From assembly GCA_947095535.1 (NCBI GenBank), contig OX352772.1, forward strand, positions 34,305,445 to 34,369,444: DNA of 64,000 bases. Reading direction: 5' to 3'. The notes below the pieces were generated by a model that worked only from the letters and a program-made list of their open reading frames with translations, was not told the DNA's origin and did no database searches. The translations under genes and the position numbers were made by a program. Positions within the stretch are counted from its first letter, which is position 1. Every line of letters begins with the position of its first letter. Shown here in pieces: positions 24,501 through 37,101 of this stretch. Origin of the DNA: Poecilobothrus nobilitatus (lineage: Eukaryota; Arthropoda; Insecta; Diptera; Dolichopodidae).

Positions 24501-25500
24501 ATAGTTTTGGTTTTTGGTTTTGACGTAAATATCTCGGATTTATAAGCTTTTGGAGCTAATCGGAGAACCGGAAGTAGTAGTTTACTAATGTCATTTTTAA
24601 GTTTTTTACGAATATTTCGTAACAGAAAAACATTATGATAAATTGTTACACAAGTAAAAAGCAACAACTTTGCCATAGTTTTATTTAATTTTTTTTTCTA
24701 AGTTTAAATTTCATACATATTATTATAACACGCCATATGAATTTATATGAACAATTTTTTTTGTTTTTTTTTTTATATCTCTAAAAATTTATATACATAT
24801 GTACATACTTATATCTATGCATATTATTCTTTTGTTGATGATGTAAAATTTAAACTGTAAAAAATCATGCATGCACATTACATAATAATGTAAATGGATG
24901 TATGAATGAATGCGCACATATGTGTATTTTTACGATTTCATTGCTTATTATTGTTATTGAATAAAACAAAATGTTGTTAAATTATTGGAAGTTATTTTGC
25001 TTTGATATAAATTATTATGTAAAAAATCTATAAATTTTGGCATTGTACTTTTCGTGTAGTAGCGGTCGGTCCTGTGGTGGAGACAGCTAATTTTTGAGAT
25101 TTTACTTTAGTGATTTCTCGTTGTTTTTCTGAAGTACCTAAACGTTGTTTTACTAAAATTCTGTTAATGCTTTTGTGGTGTATTTGTGTATAATTTACAA
25201 CATATGCAAGTCATTTTGGGTCCTTTTCTTTTTTAGAAGTTCTCCTAAATAAATTAATAATTTATTGTATTTCCAATAATACAGTTATTGTATTTTACTA
25301 ATATAGATAAATTTTTATTTTAATCTTTGCAATAGAAAAAAATTAAAATAATCTTCATAAGAAATTTTTTCTGTTTTTCCTAATAATTAACAATTTTAAC
25401 TGACATACATATATCTGATTAAATTTTGGAAAGGATAAACAATATTATAAATGAAAATACGAAAGATCAAAAAGTGTAAAGTCCTATATATATATATATT
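24501..25500. other. non-coding, nothing recognised
   Basis: AT-rich; a short TATATATATA run near 25487-25499. Confidence 0.6.
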
Positions 25501-25509
25501 GTTCGAATT

Positions 25510-25830
25510 TTGTTGAGTATGTAGATAGGTAGATAGGTGGAAAAGGGACTGCTTATACACACTTAAGCCAGTTTGGCCCGTTCGTTGTGATAACCTGGAT
25601 CAGTTTTCTTCCTAATTAATCTATTGGAAACTTATTACAAAGGACTATAAATCGATTATATCTACATCTCACTATTTCAAAAGGTTATTTAAACAGAATT
25701 TTCCTAGAAACTTTCTCTTTTTAGACCAAGAACTGAATATTCACACAATGTGTGAAATATTAATTACTTTTCCTCTGCATCTTTGCAGCTTGTGCAAATG
25801 TTGTATGAAGGAAGTTCTAACTGGCTTGTC
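25510..25830 (+). repeat. interspersed repeat family D, copy 2
   Basis: Homologous to 6795-7090 in the same orientation, with a GTAGATAGGTAGATAGGTGG opening, then GTGATA.CCTGGATCAG, CTATAAATCGATTA, TTTCAAAAGGTTATTTAAA, CAGAATTTTCCTAGAAAC and TATTCACACAATGTGTGAAA blocks. No coding capacity recognised. Confidence 0.75.
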
Positions 25831-27677
25831 AGTCAATTCGACAAGGTTTCGTTAAAGCTTTTGTTACTTTACCCGGTTATTTCCCCGATTTAGGTTTAAG
25901 AGCCTAGTTTATAATTTAAGATGTAATATAGGCCAGATCTATTTGACGCATTTCATGTGTTAATAGAAAATCACTTACGGTTGGTTAGTATGAGATCAAT
26001 AGTTGGTTGGTATGTTGAGATCAATATTTATATTTTGTAATATGGAACCTCGAGATACTCCTTTCTTCGAAGAAGGTTTGCGAAGATGAATATAGAAAAC
26101 TTCACTCTGATCATTTAAGAACAGGAAGCATTAGCTGACATTAGCTGACAAATATTGAGCTCATCGAGTAGAATTTCAAATCCTTAATGGGATCTCGACT
26201 ATCCGTGAAGATTTAAACTTTTTTTAGCGAAAGTTTGATTTGCTGCTAAAGCCATAGTATAAAACTGAATGGTGTTTTCTTTCAAAAAGATTTTTTTAAC
26301 CCACTCATTTCTGAGAGGGATGTAGATGTGGTAATTTTTCTTGTACGAGAAAGTTGGTAAAGTGTAATCAAGATTCTGAGTATGTATTACATCTACTGGG
26401 AATTAATAACTTTACAAGAAACACACAGTCATCCAAGTTAGAGAATTGATTTATGTCTATATAATCATAGATCTTTTCTGCTATTATAATTTTCACATAG
26501 TAAATTTCATTGTATTTTTAACCTAAAATTCATTATATCTTTAATGTAATTAGATTAAATCTAAATTCAACTTCATCTAAAATAAAAAAATGTTTTTATT
26601 TCATTTAAACTCTCATAATAATGAAGAATTTCCTAAAACTTTAATAAAAAAAAAAAAAAAGACAGTTTTAAATTTATATGAATAAATAAAAAGAAAAAAA
26701 AAATTAAGACTTAACTCTGAATAAAATAAATCACACTAAAAATAAATATAATAAATAAAGGAAAGAAAGGGATAGATATAATATAATAATAGAATGGGTA
26801 CTATTTGCATTATTTATAATCTGTGAATATTTTTTTTTTAACCATTTTATTTTCGTATTTTTCAGTGTCATATTAACATTTTTCAACATCCTATTTATCT
26901 TACTTCTCAGTCTTCCCTGCCTTCTTTTCTATGCCTTCTCTTCATCCTTTTCAAAATTTTTTTTTGTTATATATGAAAATTTGGTTTTTTTATGGTGTGT
27001 ACTTTTTTTGGGGATGCTTTTAGAATGTTTTGGCACTCTATAAAGACTATGTCAACAGTAAAATGTCTGCAAATATAGTTTAATACGTCCTGCATACAAA
27101 TTATAGAATTAAAAAAATAAAAAAAAAAAAACTTTTGCCAGTTGATATACCTTTCAATTACGTGCTTAGAAATGGTATCCCTGTTTTTGCAAGGTATCCA
27201 GATTTGTTGAGTTTATTTTAGTTTTGTTTTTGTATTTGTTTTTTTTTTCATTTTGTGTTAAATCTTCCTGATTAGTTTACATGATAGGTAATTTCTAGTA
27301 CAAGTTATAACTTTAATATAAAAATTAGGCACAACAGATTTTATTTTTAAGTTTTAAATTGTTTTTTTTTCTGTTTAGTTTTAATGATATTTTTAGACAT
27401 ATTTTATCGATTTAGAAATATTTTGTGCTAGATATAAAAAATAATTAATATTTAATTTAAGCAACCGGTATTTAAAATAACTTAAATGGTAGATAGTAAA
27501 TAAATTATTTTAAAGATATTCTTATAAGAATAATTAGTAGCTATATGTAGTTTTGATTACGCTGAGGGACTGTTTGTTACATATCTAACGAATATGATTT
27601 CATATTGGCAACATAAAATATTCATATTGTCAATGAATGTTTTAACATCAAGTGAAAAACGAAATAGTAATATTCAG
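25831..27677. other. non-coding, nothing firmly recognised
   Basis: The 25880-26260 part is less AT-rich and contains a near-duplicate TTGGTTAGTATGAGATCAAT pair at about 25981-26026. It may be the rest of the family D element. No convincing protein was read. Confidence 0.5.
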
Positions 27678-28226
27678 ATTTTTTTTTTTTGCGAGAGTAG
27701 GTGGGAATCATCGAAAGACACTATAGAGGAGTGAAAACGAGCACGAGTCCTCTATGAGTGTGTGGGACTTTAACCCACTAAACACCACCTCACTTTTTTG
27801 ATCAAACAATAGGTTATACGACCTTTAGTACTAATGCGTAATGGAGAGAGCGTAGAGGTGACATTGGGATCGTTTATTAGACGAATTGCTTTATTTTGCA
27901 CTTTATCGATAAATCCCAATGCCGTTTTGGAGGCTCCAGCCCAAACATGTGCATTGCACTCCATCTTTGGTCTTATATATGTTTTATAGTTATTTAGGAG
28001 ATAGATCAGAAGATGAAAAGAAGGCTTTACAACGATACAGGAAACCCATACACTTAGCTGCATCTTTAGCTATACCAAAAAAATGATTGGACCAACTTAA
28101 TTTTTGATTTAGCTCCATGCCCAAGATGTTTAGCTCACCCGCATGTTGCAAAACTTGCCCTTGAAAAGTTAAAGTTGGGATTGAAGTGTTTCTTTTCCGA
28201 GAGACTAAACAGCACTGAGTTTTCAG
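27678..28226 (-). pseudogene. jockey/R1-like LINE, 5'-truncated, ORF2 C-terminus and 3' UTR
   Basis: The minus-strand translation from about 28223 reads CCLVSRKRNTS, then LNILGMELNQKLSWSNHFFG, then AAKCMGFLYRC. After one frameshift near 28000 it continues YKTYIRPKME, HVWAGASKTALGFIDKVQNK, AIRLINDP. This is the recognisable post-palm, C-terminal part of a non-LTR retrotransposon reverse transcriptase. A short 3' UTR and a run of about 12 A (as T at 27678-27690) follow. The catalytic YADD core and everything upstream are missing, so it is dead. Both the 5' truncation and the poly(A) are normal for target-primed insertion. The jockey versus R1 assignment is from memory of the family and is tentative. 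Confidence 0.88.
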
Positions 28227-31135
28227 TTTATAAAAATATTATATTTTATTTTTTGATTATTTTAATTATAAGCATTTTAGATTTGTTTAGTGACGATTTT
28301 AAGAATCAACCGCATATTCTTCAAGTATCTAATTCTTTCTTTAAATTATCGATGAAAAAATCTTTTCCTTCATCCTCTATATAATCCTTAAATTTTACCA
28401 AATGCTATTCCCCAAATATCCTTCTGATATCCTTAATCCTGAAACTAAATTGTACATTTTGTATTAAAGGTTTATCCTCAGGTTTTAAAGAGTATGGTTT
28501 TGGTTGATTAAAATATAACTTTATGTTGAGGTAGCTAGTGCAGCTTCTTTGGTCGCCTTTTATGTTTTAAAAATGACACTTAATCTGAATTTCCTTTAAT
28601 CTATAGAATTTATTTTGGAAAAAACAGAAGTCAAAGACTATGTAATTCTTCAAAACATTAAATAACTTCTTTTGTATTTAAAATAATATTCATAAAAACT
28701 TTAAATTTATATGAGCTCTTGATCCAAATATAAACTTTAGCTTGAAACTAGATAAGAGACATCATAAATATAAATTTGTTATCTATCATTTTGAATAAAA
28801 ACTTTTTAAAAAGCTAAAAAACTAAAAATTAAGATAATTTGATAACAGAAAACTCGTTTTAAAACCAGTTCAAGTACAGTAAATTTTCAACTTTCGTCCA
28901 TTAGCAAGACTGGACTGCTTCACTTTTATGATATTCAAAACATTTAAATTTATGGTATAATTAATAGCTATACTTTAGCATTTAAATTTATAGCTATTTA
29001 TAATACTTTAGAATTTAGACTACTTAGTAAAAAGAAAACATCGGTAATACGCGATTAGATAGACAGTTTTTTCAACTTCATAAACTTTTTAGAGGGGTGA
29101 ATTATTTCCGTTAGTAAACTAAGAAAGGGAAAGTGCCGCTGCTTGTTATTTTATTATGTTTTTAAAATTTTTCTCTAGATTCTGTAATTTTATCGATTTT
29201 ATTAGATTTTGCCTCCTTTTTATTTACTCTTAGTAATCGTTTTCCTTTTTATTTATGGTAAGGTATTTTTAAATCAAGATCAATTATATATAGGCTTGGC
29301 TAGAATAATAGACTTGTACTATTCAATAAATTTCTGAATATTTTTAGCCATTTGTTTGATTTAGTTTTTACCGTAAAGTGTTTAGTCAAATCAGTTCCGC
29401 GTTCACTTGGTTTATTTTTCAAATTAATATTTTTGATGATGTGATATTAATGTCCTTAATTGTTTCAAAATATTATCTATTCTATATTTAATAATCATAA
29501 ATATATAAATTCTAATATCGATAAATAGTTAGGTAAATATTTAGATATAAATTCTTATAAAGTGATTAATATTAGAACATTATAATATATAAGAAATCAT
29601 AGATGAACATTATAGTTCTTTTTCATTAGAAAAAATAATTAAATATAGCCTAAGAGATTTTATCATTTAATGGTACCCATTCCCTTTATTAACAAAGATT
29701 TTCTTGGGGTCAATAAAATCTTTCTTTTAGAAATTCCAAAATTATTTTACTAAAGATTTTCTTTATATTTCTTAATTATTATGAACCAAAGTTAAACCTA
29801 AGGGTATTTAATGAAAAGTATATTTTTTTTTTAATTGTATAGAAATTTAAAAAAGAATTTGGACAATCGTTTTGTATTGTGTTGAAACCCCCTTTAAAGC
29901 GAATCTTTTGAAAAAATAACCTATTCGTTTTATTTTTATTTCTTTAACTTTGATAGATTTTTATATTAAAAAATGGTTAACTTAAAATTAAATGGAAGTT
30001 CTTTGTATAGTTTTTTTTTGTTTTTTAGTTTGCAGCAAATTAAAAATTGCTTTGTATTGTTTTTTTTTTTCTGCATTCTTTTATAATTTCAATTTCATTT
30101 TAAATTCAGTTTTGCTTTCTCTTTCATTTGCTTTTTTGTGTTTTTTTTTTTTTTTTTTGTAACCATTACTTTAATCTTTTGCATAGTTAATTGGCTTAAA
30201 AATAGTTTTCCTGTTTCTAAGAGTTATTTACATTTTTATTTTGTTATTTTGTTTGTTTGTACCGGTTGACTTTGTTACATTTTTTAATGCATATATTCCT
30301 GTGCTATTCTTTCGAATACCATTGGACGCAATTAATGGAGGGGAATAAAATTGAAATTAAAAATTACAATTTTTTTTTTTGCTTTGGATTTTGCATTTCT
30401 TTGTTTTGTATATACATTTATGGTACAGGGTGTATTTGGAATTAAAAAACAGTTTTTAGAAGTATTGAGCTTTTAATCTTAATAGATCCCTATAACATAT
30501 AATAGGTGTGGGGTAAATCAGATGATAAAGTGTTTTTTTTGAGGCACAAAATCATTTGATCATAACTATAATAATATAGAAAAAATTGAAAATTTAATGG
30601 CCATTAAAAGTTTGAGAAGGAATATCTGAAATATTAAGATATAAAATCCGTGTCTAAGTAGTAAAATTTGAATAATAACTTGTAATGGAAATATAACAGG
30701 TTATGTAAAAATTTCCAGTTATAATAAAATATTAATAAAATTAATTCTACATATATTGTCATACAATTGCTCTTACATACTAAACATCTACGAATTATTA
30801 GCCTATTAACGTGGGCGAGTATCACTTCCTTTTAATTTTGCCATTGTAAAGTAAAATAAATGATGGCAATTATAGTTGCGACATTACCTTTCATTTTACT
30901 TCATTTCTTAGTCAATCCTCGCCCTTTACCTATAAATTGTCTTTATTACATTTATTTGTTAATTTGAAGAGTAAAAAAGATTTGTTCTTGCTATATATCT
31001 ATATATTTAGAACTGTTTTTGTATTGAAGTATAAAGTCCTTCACCAACTGTTTCATATTTAATTTTACTTGTGCCAATCAATAAAATCAGAATAATGACA
31101 CCTTGTATTACAATTAATTATTTAACTAAAAAAAA
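28227..31135. other. non-coding, nothing recognised
   Basis: AT-rich, many T runs; no gene or element recognised. Confidence 0.6.
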
Positions 31136-31139
31136 AACT

Positions 31140-31870
31140 TCGAGTTTTAAGCTTATTTTCCAAAACATTTTTCAAAAATTTGTTCATTAGTATCCTTCTG
31201 TTCGTCCGACCGTTTGTTTGGAACACTTCTACACCATTCTAAGATAGAGGAGTTAAATATTAACCATGAATAGGTCTAATGAAAAATTAATATTGTGGAA
31301 CACTTTACTTTTATGAACAACTTTTTACGTAGTCCCACTCATTACGGAGTTCCATCCTCTCAAAGTTAAAAAAAAAATTCGTATTTTAAAATGCTTCAAG
31401 TTCTGCTAAATATTTTCCCAATCTAAAACGTCAAACGAGAGACAATTTTTAAAAATTCATAAATCAATATTAAAATTATGTAATTTTTTTCGATTTGGTA
31501 TTTAAATTTACCGTTATGTAAAACGATGATTTTGTAAAATTTTAGTTCCACCACGTATCTCTGAAATGAAAACTTTAGATCGTTGAAATTTTGATAGGAG
31601 ATTTTTCATTGAGTATTAGCATAAGATAATTAAAAAAAAAATTACTTTAACTTCTCGCTATTTAAGAGTTATTTTAACTCAAAAATTTAGTAATTTACAA
31701 CTGTTTAAATACTTTAGTAACTTGGACAACTGTGCAAATTTGTGTTAAATAGGCCATACAAATTATAGCTCCAATATTTTATCCAAAAGTGTTTCTTGAT
31801 TTTGCAAAATTTTTTCTTATGTTAAAATTCTATATGAAAAATCGTTGCAAGTCTAAAAGTTTTTTTTTTG
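31140..31870 (+). repeat. interspersed repeat family C, copy 2
   Basis: Shares with 46160-46850 and with the reverse complement of 35560-36580: TTCATTAGTATCCTTCTGTT and CGTCCGACCGTTTG, then CTTCTACACCATTCTAAGAT, then GTAGTCCCACTCATTACGGA, then TTTACCGTTATGTAAAA. The degenerate GTCCG tract marks the same microsatellite point as in other copies. Confidence 0.7.
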
Positions 31871-33196
31871 CTGTTTTTTTAAAGATGTGCACCTTTCGAA
31901 ACCTTTAATATTACATACTGTATTGTTTTTTTTTCTGACTTATACTATTTCAAATTTTTTTCTATTCTCGTTTTTATTTTTTTTTTTGCTCTGCATATTT
32001 ATAAAGTCAAAACCTCACAAAAGATTAAATAATATTCCATTTTCTATTTCCGTTTTTTCAGGGAATCGCAATAACCCTATTTCGATTTCTTTTTCTTCAT
32101 TTATTTTTTTTTTCCAATATACTTTTCTCTTTCACTCATTAACTGAAATGAAAAAACTATTATCATCTTTGTTTCAATTTATTTTTTTTTTAAGTTAGTT
32201 TATAAATAATAACAGTTATGCCACACAGTTATTCCGCCAATTATTTTTCACAACAAAAATACACAAATAACAAAATATTACAAAAAAAAAAAAAACAAAA
32301 CAAGAAAGAGAAATAAAATTAAAAAGAGCAACAAAGTGTTTGTCTCTTTTTGTAAAGGATGGAGAAAAAAAAAACAGCGAAAATTATTAAAGAACTTTGA
32401 AAAATTCTTAAGTATATTAAAAATCATTTTTATTTTTTTTTTTTTTTTGTAACGAAAATTTATAAATATTTCCATTCCTTTCCTTTTTTGTAATATATGT
32501 GTATTTGTTTCCGTATCTATTATATTCTATAATGAAAACAAAACAATATTTAGTGTAATTTTAAAGAGATTTTTATAATGTAACTTTAAATATCGTTTAA
32601 AATTTGAATTTTTTCAAAAATCTTGGGAGAATTAATTATATAGAGAAAAAATAAAGATTGAAAATGAAATGGCAACAATTTTTTTTATTATAAACTAAAA
32701 AAACTAATTTTGATGAAATTATAAGTACAGTATTTTGGGATTAAATGCCGGTGATAACAGATCACAGATGTCCTTGGAATTAAAAATAAAAAAAATAATA
32801 AGAAAACAACAGAATAGAAAAAGCAATGACTAGTAAAACTTTATTTTTAAAAGTGTGGTGAGGACAAAGTTTTTGCAAGCTAAAACAAATGTTTTTTCAC
32901 AAAAAAAAAAAAAAAAAAAAAAACAAACAACAGAACATACATTTATTCAAAAGAAAAATAAATATTTAAATCGTACTGAAACAAAAAATCTAGGAATAAA
33001 TGTACATATGCCTATATATTAAATACAATATTTATATATAGATAAAAACTGAGTTGTATAAATTATAAGAACAGCCGTTTTACGGAGGTAAGATAAAACG
33101 TTTTTTACTTGAAGGTTATGTTTTATACATTATTGTTTTATGGGACTTCACCTTTTAAAATCTATTCTGTGGAAATTAATAAAGAAAATTGAAAAC
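31871..33196. other. non-coding, nothing recognised
   Basis: Extremely T/A-run rich, with a run of about 23 A at 32901-32923. The open frame 31887-32198 is mostly Phe/Leu/Ser from T runs and is not credible. Confidence 0.65.
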
Positions 33197-33208
33197 AAAA
33201 GTTAAAAA

Positions 33209-33396
33209 GGTCCTCGGTTGGCCTAGTGGATAAGAGCGTATAAAATACGCTGTAAACACCGATGGAGAGTGGATTCGAATCTTATACATGTCGTAAGAGT
33301 TATACCTCCTTACGACATTTACAGACACGCCTGAAAAGAAAAGGCTGTGTAAAAGGAAACGTTGTGTAGAAATGCCCTAAAAAAAAAACATTAAAA
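33209..33396 (+). mobile_element. tRNA-derived SINE, family 1, copy 3
   Basis: The head has GGTTGGCCTAGTGGATAAGA and a B box GTGGATTCGAATC. The body has hairpin TCGTAAG...CTTACGA (7-bp perfect stem) and the ACAGAC...GGCTGT pair (one mismatch). It ends GAAATGCCCT plus A run. Perfect 12-bp target duplications AAAAGTTAAAAA lie at 33197-33208 and 33397-33408. The T-arm is less well paired than in copy 1, so this is a decayed copy. Confidence 0.9.
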
Positions 33397-33409
33397 AAAA
33401 GTTAAAAAA

Positions 33410-35440
33410 GTGATATGGAAGTAATCCAAAAATTATATATTAAAATACGTTAACTATTTAATATGAGAAGTCGATGGAGTGGAAAATGCTTTAGCCAAAA
33501 TAAAATTCGAACATTGCAAATTCATAATTAAGATGAAAAAAACACCTTAGAAAATCAAATTGGTGAAATTGAGGAGAAAAAGTTTCAAAAGACCTCTGAG
33601 AATCAAATCTTTGACAATATATTGTTATAGAAGTTTAAAATTTTTTAAATAACATACAATTCTTGTCCTAGTTTGTAAATATGTGCCGATTATATTTCTC
33701 AATTCTAATTATTCAAATAAAATAGTGTTGCCTATTAGTTTTGTAAAAACAAAAATTTTCAAATTCTTTATATAAATTTTTCATATTTGTGTCTATGGAA
33801 AAAAAAAAAGAAAAATTCTTCTCCCTATTGTAGAAACTTTTTGGTCTGACTATATTTGACTTCTTGATTTAAAATAAAAAAAAAAATCATTTATCATTTA
33901 TAGTTTTGTATACATCTACAAATTTTCGGATTCTAAATAAAAACAAAAAGTAAAACTCAAGTTAAACGAATATTTATAATATATGATGAAAAAAAAAAAA
34001 ACTCAGACGACAAAAATTTTAAATTTATATTTTCAGTTAAGAGAAATCATTTAAATGAAAAAAGATGAGAAAAGAAAAAAAGAATGGGGAACGAGAAAAA
34101 CAAGAAGACGAAACTTAAAAAGTTTAAAAGTTGATAAGTTTGTTCTTTTCGCAAGGATTTCAAATAAAAAATTTAATCTGTTGAAAAACGTAAATAATCT
34201 GAGAATTTCTATATAAACTTTTGATTTTTATTTTTTATTTTTGTGCTTGTTTGTTTTTATTTTTTTTGTTTTTGAATTCTAACGTTTAATACTCTGACCA
34301 GCCATAAGGAAAAGATTTCTTAAAAAAAAACTATTTCTAAAATAATATGGTACTACTACTAAAGACCAATTTCACTCAGATTACACATTCGGTAAAAGTT
34401 GTTATACTTAAAATGTTAATTTGTATGAATTTCAAATATCTAAGAAATCAAGCTTTGAAGATCGTTTAAAGTTTTTGTAATCCAAACGGTTTCAGATCAA
34501 GATTCCCTATTCATATAAAAACTTTTGATTAAGCCCTTTATAGACTCCTAGATGGGAGGAATTTCCTTGTAATTGCTTTCAAAAATTAAACAAATGCATT
34601 AGAAGTTATAAGATGAGTTTTAAAAATTAATTGCATATCTTTAGGAAACAATGATTTTTTTTTATTATTTCTGTATTTAAGGCTATTTTCTATTAAATGA
34701 ACTTAGTTACTAAGTTACAATTATCAGAATAAAAGAACACATTTTATGTTTTTATTTTATTTTATAAGAAGATCGCTGAGGTTAACTTTTTTTTAGTTTA
34801 TTTTTTATATTTTTTATTCTTATAATGTGTTGAGACTTCCTTGTTATAATTTTAGCTGACTATTTGTTTTTTTTTTTTTTTTTGTTCTGGTTATTTCTTT
34901 TTATATGCGAATATAACCGAATATATTTCATTGATTTCCACAGATGATTACATTTTAATGAAAACTTTAAAGACATACAAAATCTTTCAGGGTTATAGTG
35001 CAAAATTCAAACAAAGAAACAAAAAAAAAAAAAAACAAGAAATATTAAAAGGCTGTTGAAAGGTTGTTCATATTTCAAATAAGTTTTAGTATAGTTTAAA
35101 AGTGTTGAATTTAAATTTATTCATTATTTCATTCGTTATCCAAAATTTATCTGAGGGCAAAGACTTCTAAATGTGTAAATCATTTTTTTTCTTTTTCTTA
35201 AAGTTCATCTGCGTTTAAAGAAAACTTTTGGAAATAATGTGACGAAATTATTATTAAAGTTTAGTAGTGTGCTAATTCTATTGAATATACAAGGTATGGG
35301 AATGAACATAATTTTTGATTAAGAATAAGAAGTTGTTAAGTCTAGCTAGAAAAAAATTAAAAAAAATTTAAATAATTCAATTGCATTAAATTTTTTGAAT
35401 GGAATGTGTTAATAAATCGAAATTAAATAAATAGAGTGAG
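33410..35440. other. non-coding, nothing recognised
   Basis: AT-rich, many homopolymers; no gene or element recognised. Confidence 0.6.
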
Positions 35441-35444
35441 GTTC

Positions 35445-36685
35445 TATGGGTGAATGTTTCTGCAAGGCTTAAAGCCAATCTGTCAAATGGTTAAATCAAC
35501 GCAATAATAAAAACGAAAAACTGTTAATTGAATCTCATGACGAAGCGATTATTAAAATGCAAAAAAAACTAGGTAGAATGTAAACCAACGGTTTTTAAAA
35601 TCGCACATTCTAAAAGTTCTTTCTTGTCTCAAAATTGCAGGTTCCTATCTAAAGGCGTGCTGGAGTTATGAAAAAAGAAATTTTATGCAAAATGTGGTTT
35701 TCAGATAACGGTAAATTTAAATAGTAAATTACAAAATATTACATAATTTTGATACTGTTTTATATAGATAATACAATTTTCGATCTTCTGGCGGTTTTAG
35801 ATTGCAAAACTATTACGCAGAGCCTGAGATATATGCATCTGAAAATAGAGCTTTTTTACAATTTTCCATACTGTAACTTTGGAACCCTCTACAACTAAAA
35901 TAAACCTTTAACACGTAAAAATATATTACTGTAGCTTTAATTTTTATATCTTGTAGAAGTAAAATGTGTACAGGTTCCTAAGTTACAGGTGTTTAAAAAT
36001 AGCAAATTTTCACTTTTTGAGCCCTAATTGCTCATAAACAGGGAGTAGTCCAAAAAAATTTTCTGAACAATGTTATACTAATTCTAAAAGTTCTTTCTTG
36101 CCTCAAAATTTCAATAAGCGTGCTGGAGTTATGAAAGTATCTATAAGCGTTATGAAACCGGAGTTATGAAAGTAGAAAAATCATGCAAAATTTGGTTTTC
36201 ACATAACGGTAAATTTAAATACTAATTTTAAAAAAAATGTTTAATTTTGATATTAATTTATAAAAAAAATACATGTCGAATGACGTTTTCAGATTGAAAA
36301 AATCTTGAGCGGAACATAAGATATATGCATTTAAACATAGGGCTTTTTAAAAGTTTGAGGGGCTGTAGCTCCATAATGGGTGGGGCTACATGAAAAAGTT
36401 GTTCCACAAAATTATTTTTTTTATGAGACCTACCCATGGTAAAAATTTTTTTTTCTCTATCTTTAACGGTATAGAAGTTTTGTAAACATACGGACGGACG
36501 GACGGACGGACAGAGTGAAACTAATAAGCACATTTTTTCAAAATTTTTTTGGAAATGTGCTAAAAAGATTAGTTTCTTCTTTGGCAGGGAATAATATTTC
36601 TGCAACTTTTAGATTAAATCTATCAAACCATTTAGGTTGCACAGTTAAAAGAGGAAAAACCGTTAATTGGTTGCCAGGCCTCAAC
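35445..36685 (-). repeat. interspersed repeat family C, copy 3, longest copy
   Basis: On the minus strand it opens with a head AGTTTCACTCTGTCCGTCCG microsatellite (as GGAC/CGGA units at 36487-36511). The body contains two copies of a unit of about 474 bp: TTCTAAAAGTTCTTTCTTG at 35608 and 36082, each followed by GCGTGCTGGAGTTATGAAA and ATAACGGTAAATTTAAATA. A pair of diverged direct repeats of about 90 bp (35450-35540 and 36597-36680, sharing TTTCTGCAA, TCAAA.CATTT and CTGTTAATTG or CCGTTAATTG) brackets it. No protein is encoded; frames at 36258-36729 are incidental. Confidence 0.65.
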
Positions 36686-37100
36686 TCGTTGATAAAATAG
36701 AATGTAAAATAACCTAGAATCGTTTCCAAGCATTTTTATAATATTTCTTTTCTCTTATTTGAGTGATTTTTATGAACGATGCATATAATTGTAAATAAAT
36801 AAATAAGTAAATAAGTAATATGTATATAATGCCTTAAATCTAGTAAATAGTGAGTTATAAATGTAAATTATGATCATAATTAATACTTGATATATGTATA
36901 TGTTGATTTTTGACGGTTTTTTTTAATACAAACAAATTGTTTTGCATTTTGTGGTAATTTTTTTTAGTTTCTGCGATATCAAGATATTCATTTTGTGGTA
37001 GAACTAATTTTGTTCAAAAACATTTAAAGATTTATTATAAAATTCGATTTATGACATCATTTCTTCATCTTAATTTAAAAATACTTTAAGTTATATTCTT
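36686..37100. other. non-coding, nothing recognised
   Basis: AT-rich spacer between two repeats. Confidence 0.6.
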
Positions 37101-37101
37101 T

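Noticed and set aside
31887..32475. Phe/Leu/Ser-rich frames on both strands, hydrophobic enough to suggest membrane proteins
   Set aside because: They arise from T-rich and A-rich runs in both directions; no conserved motif or splice structure.
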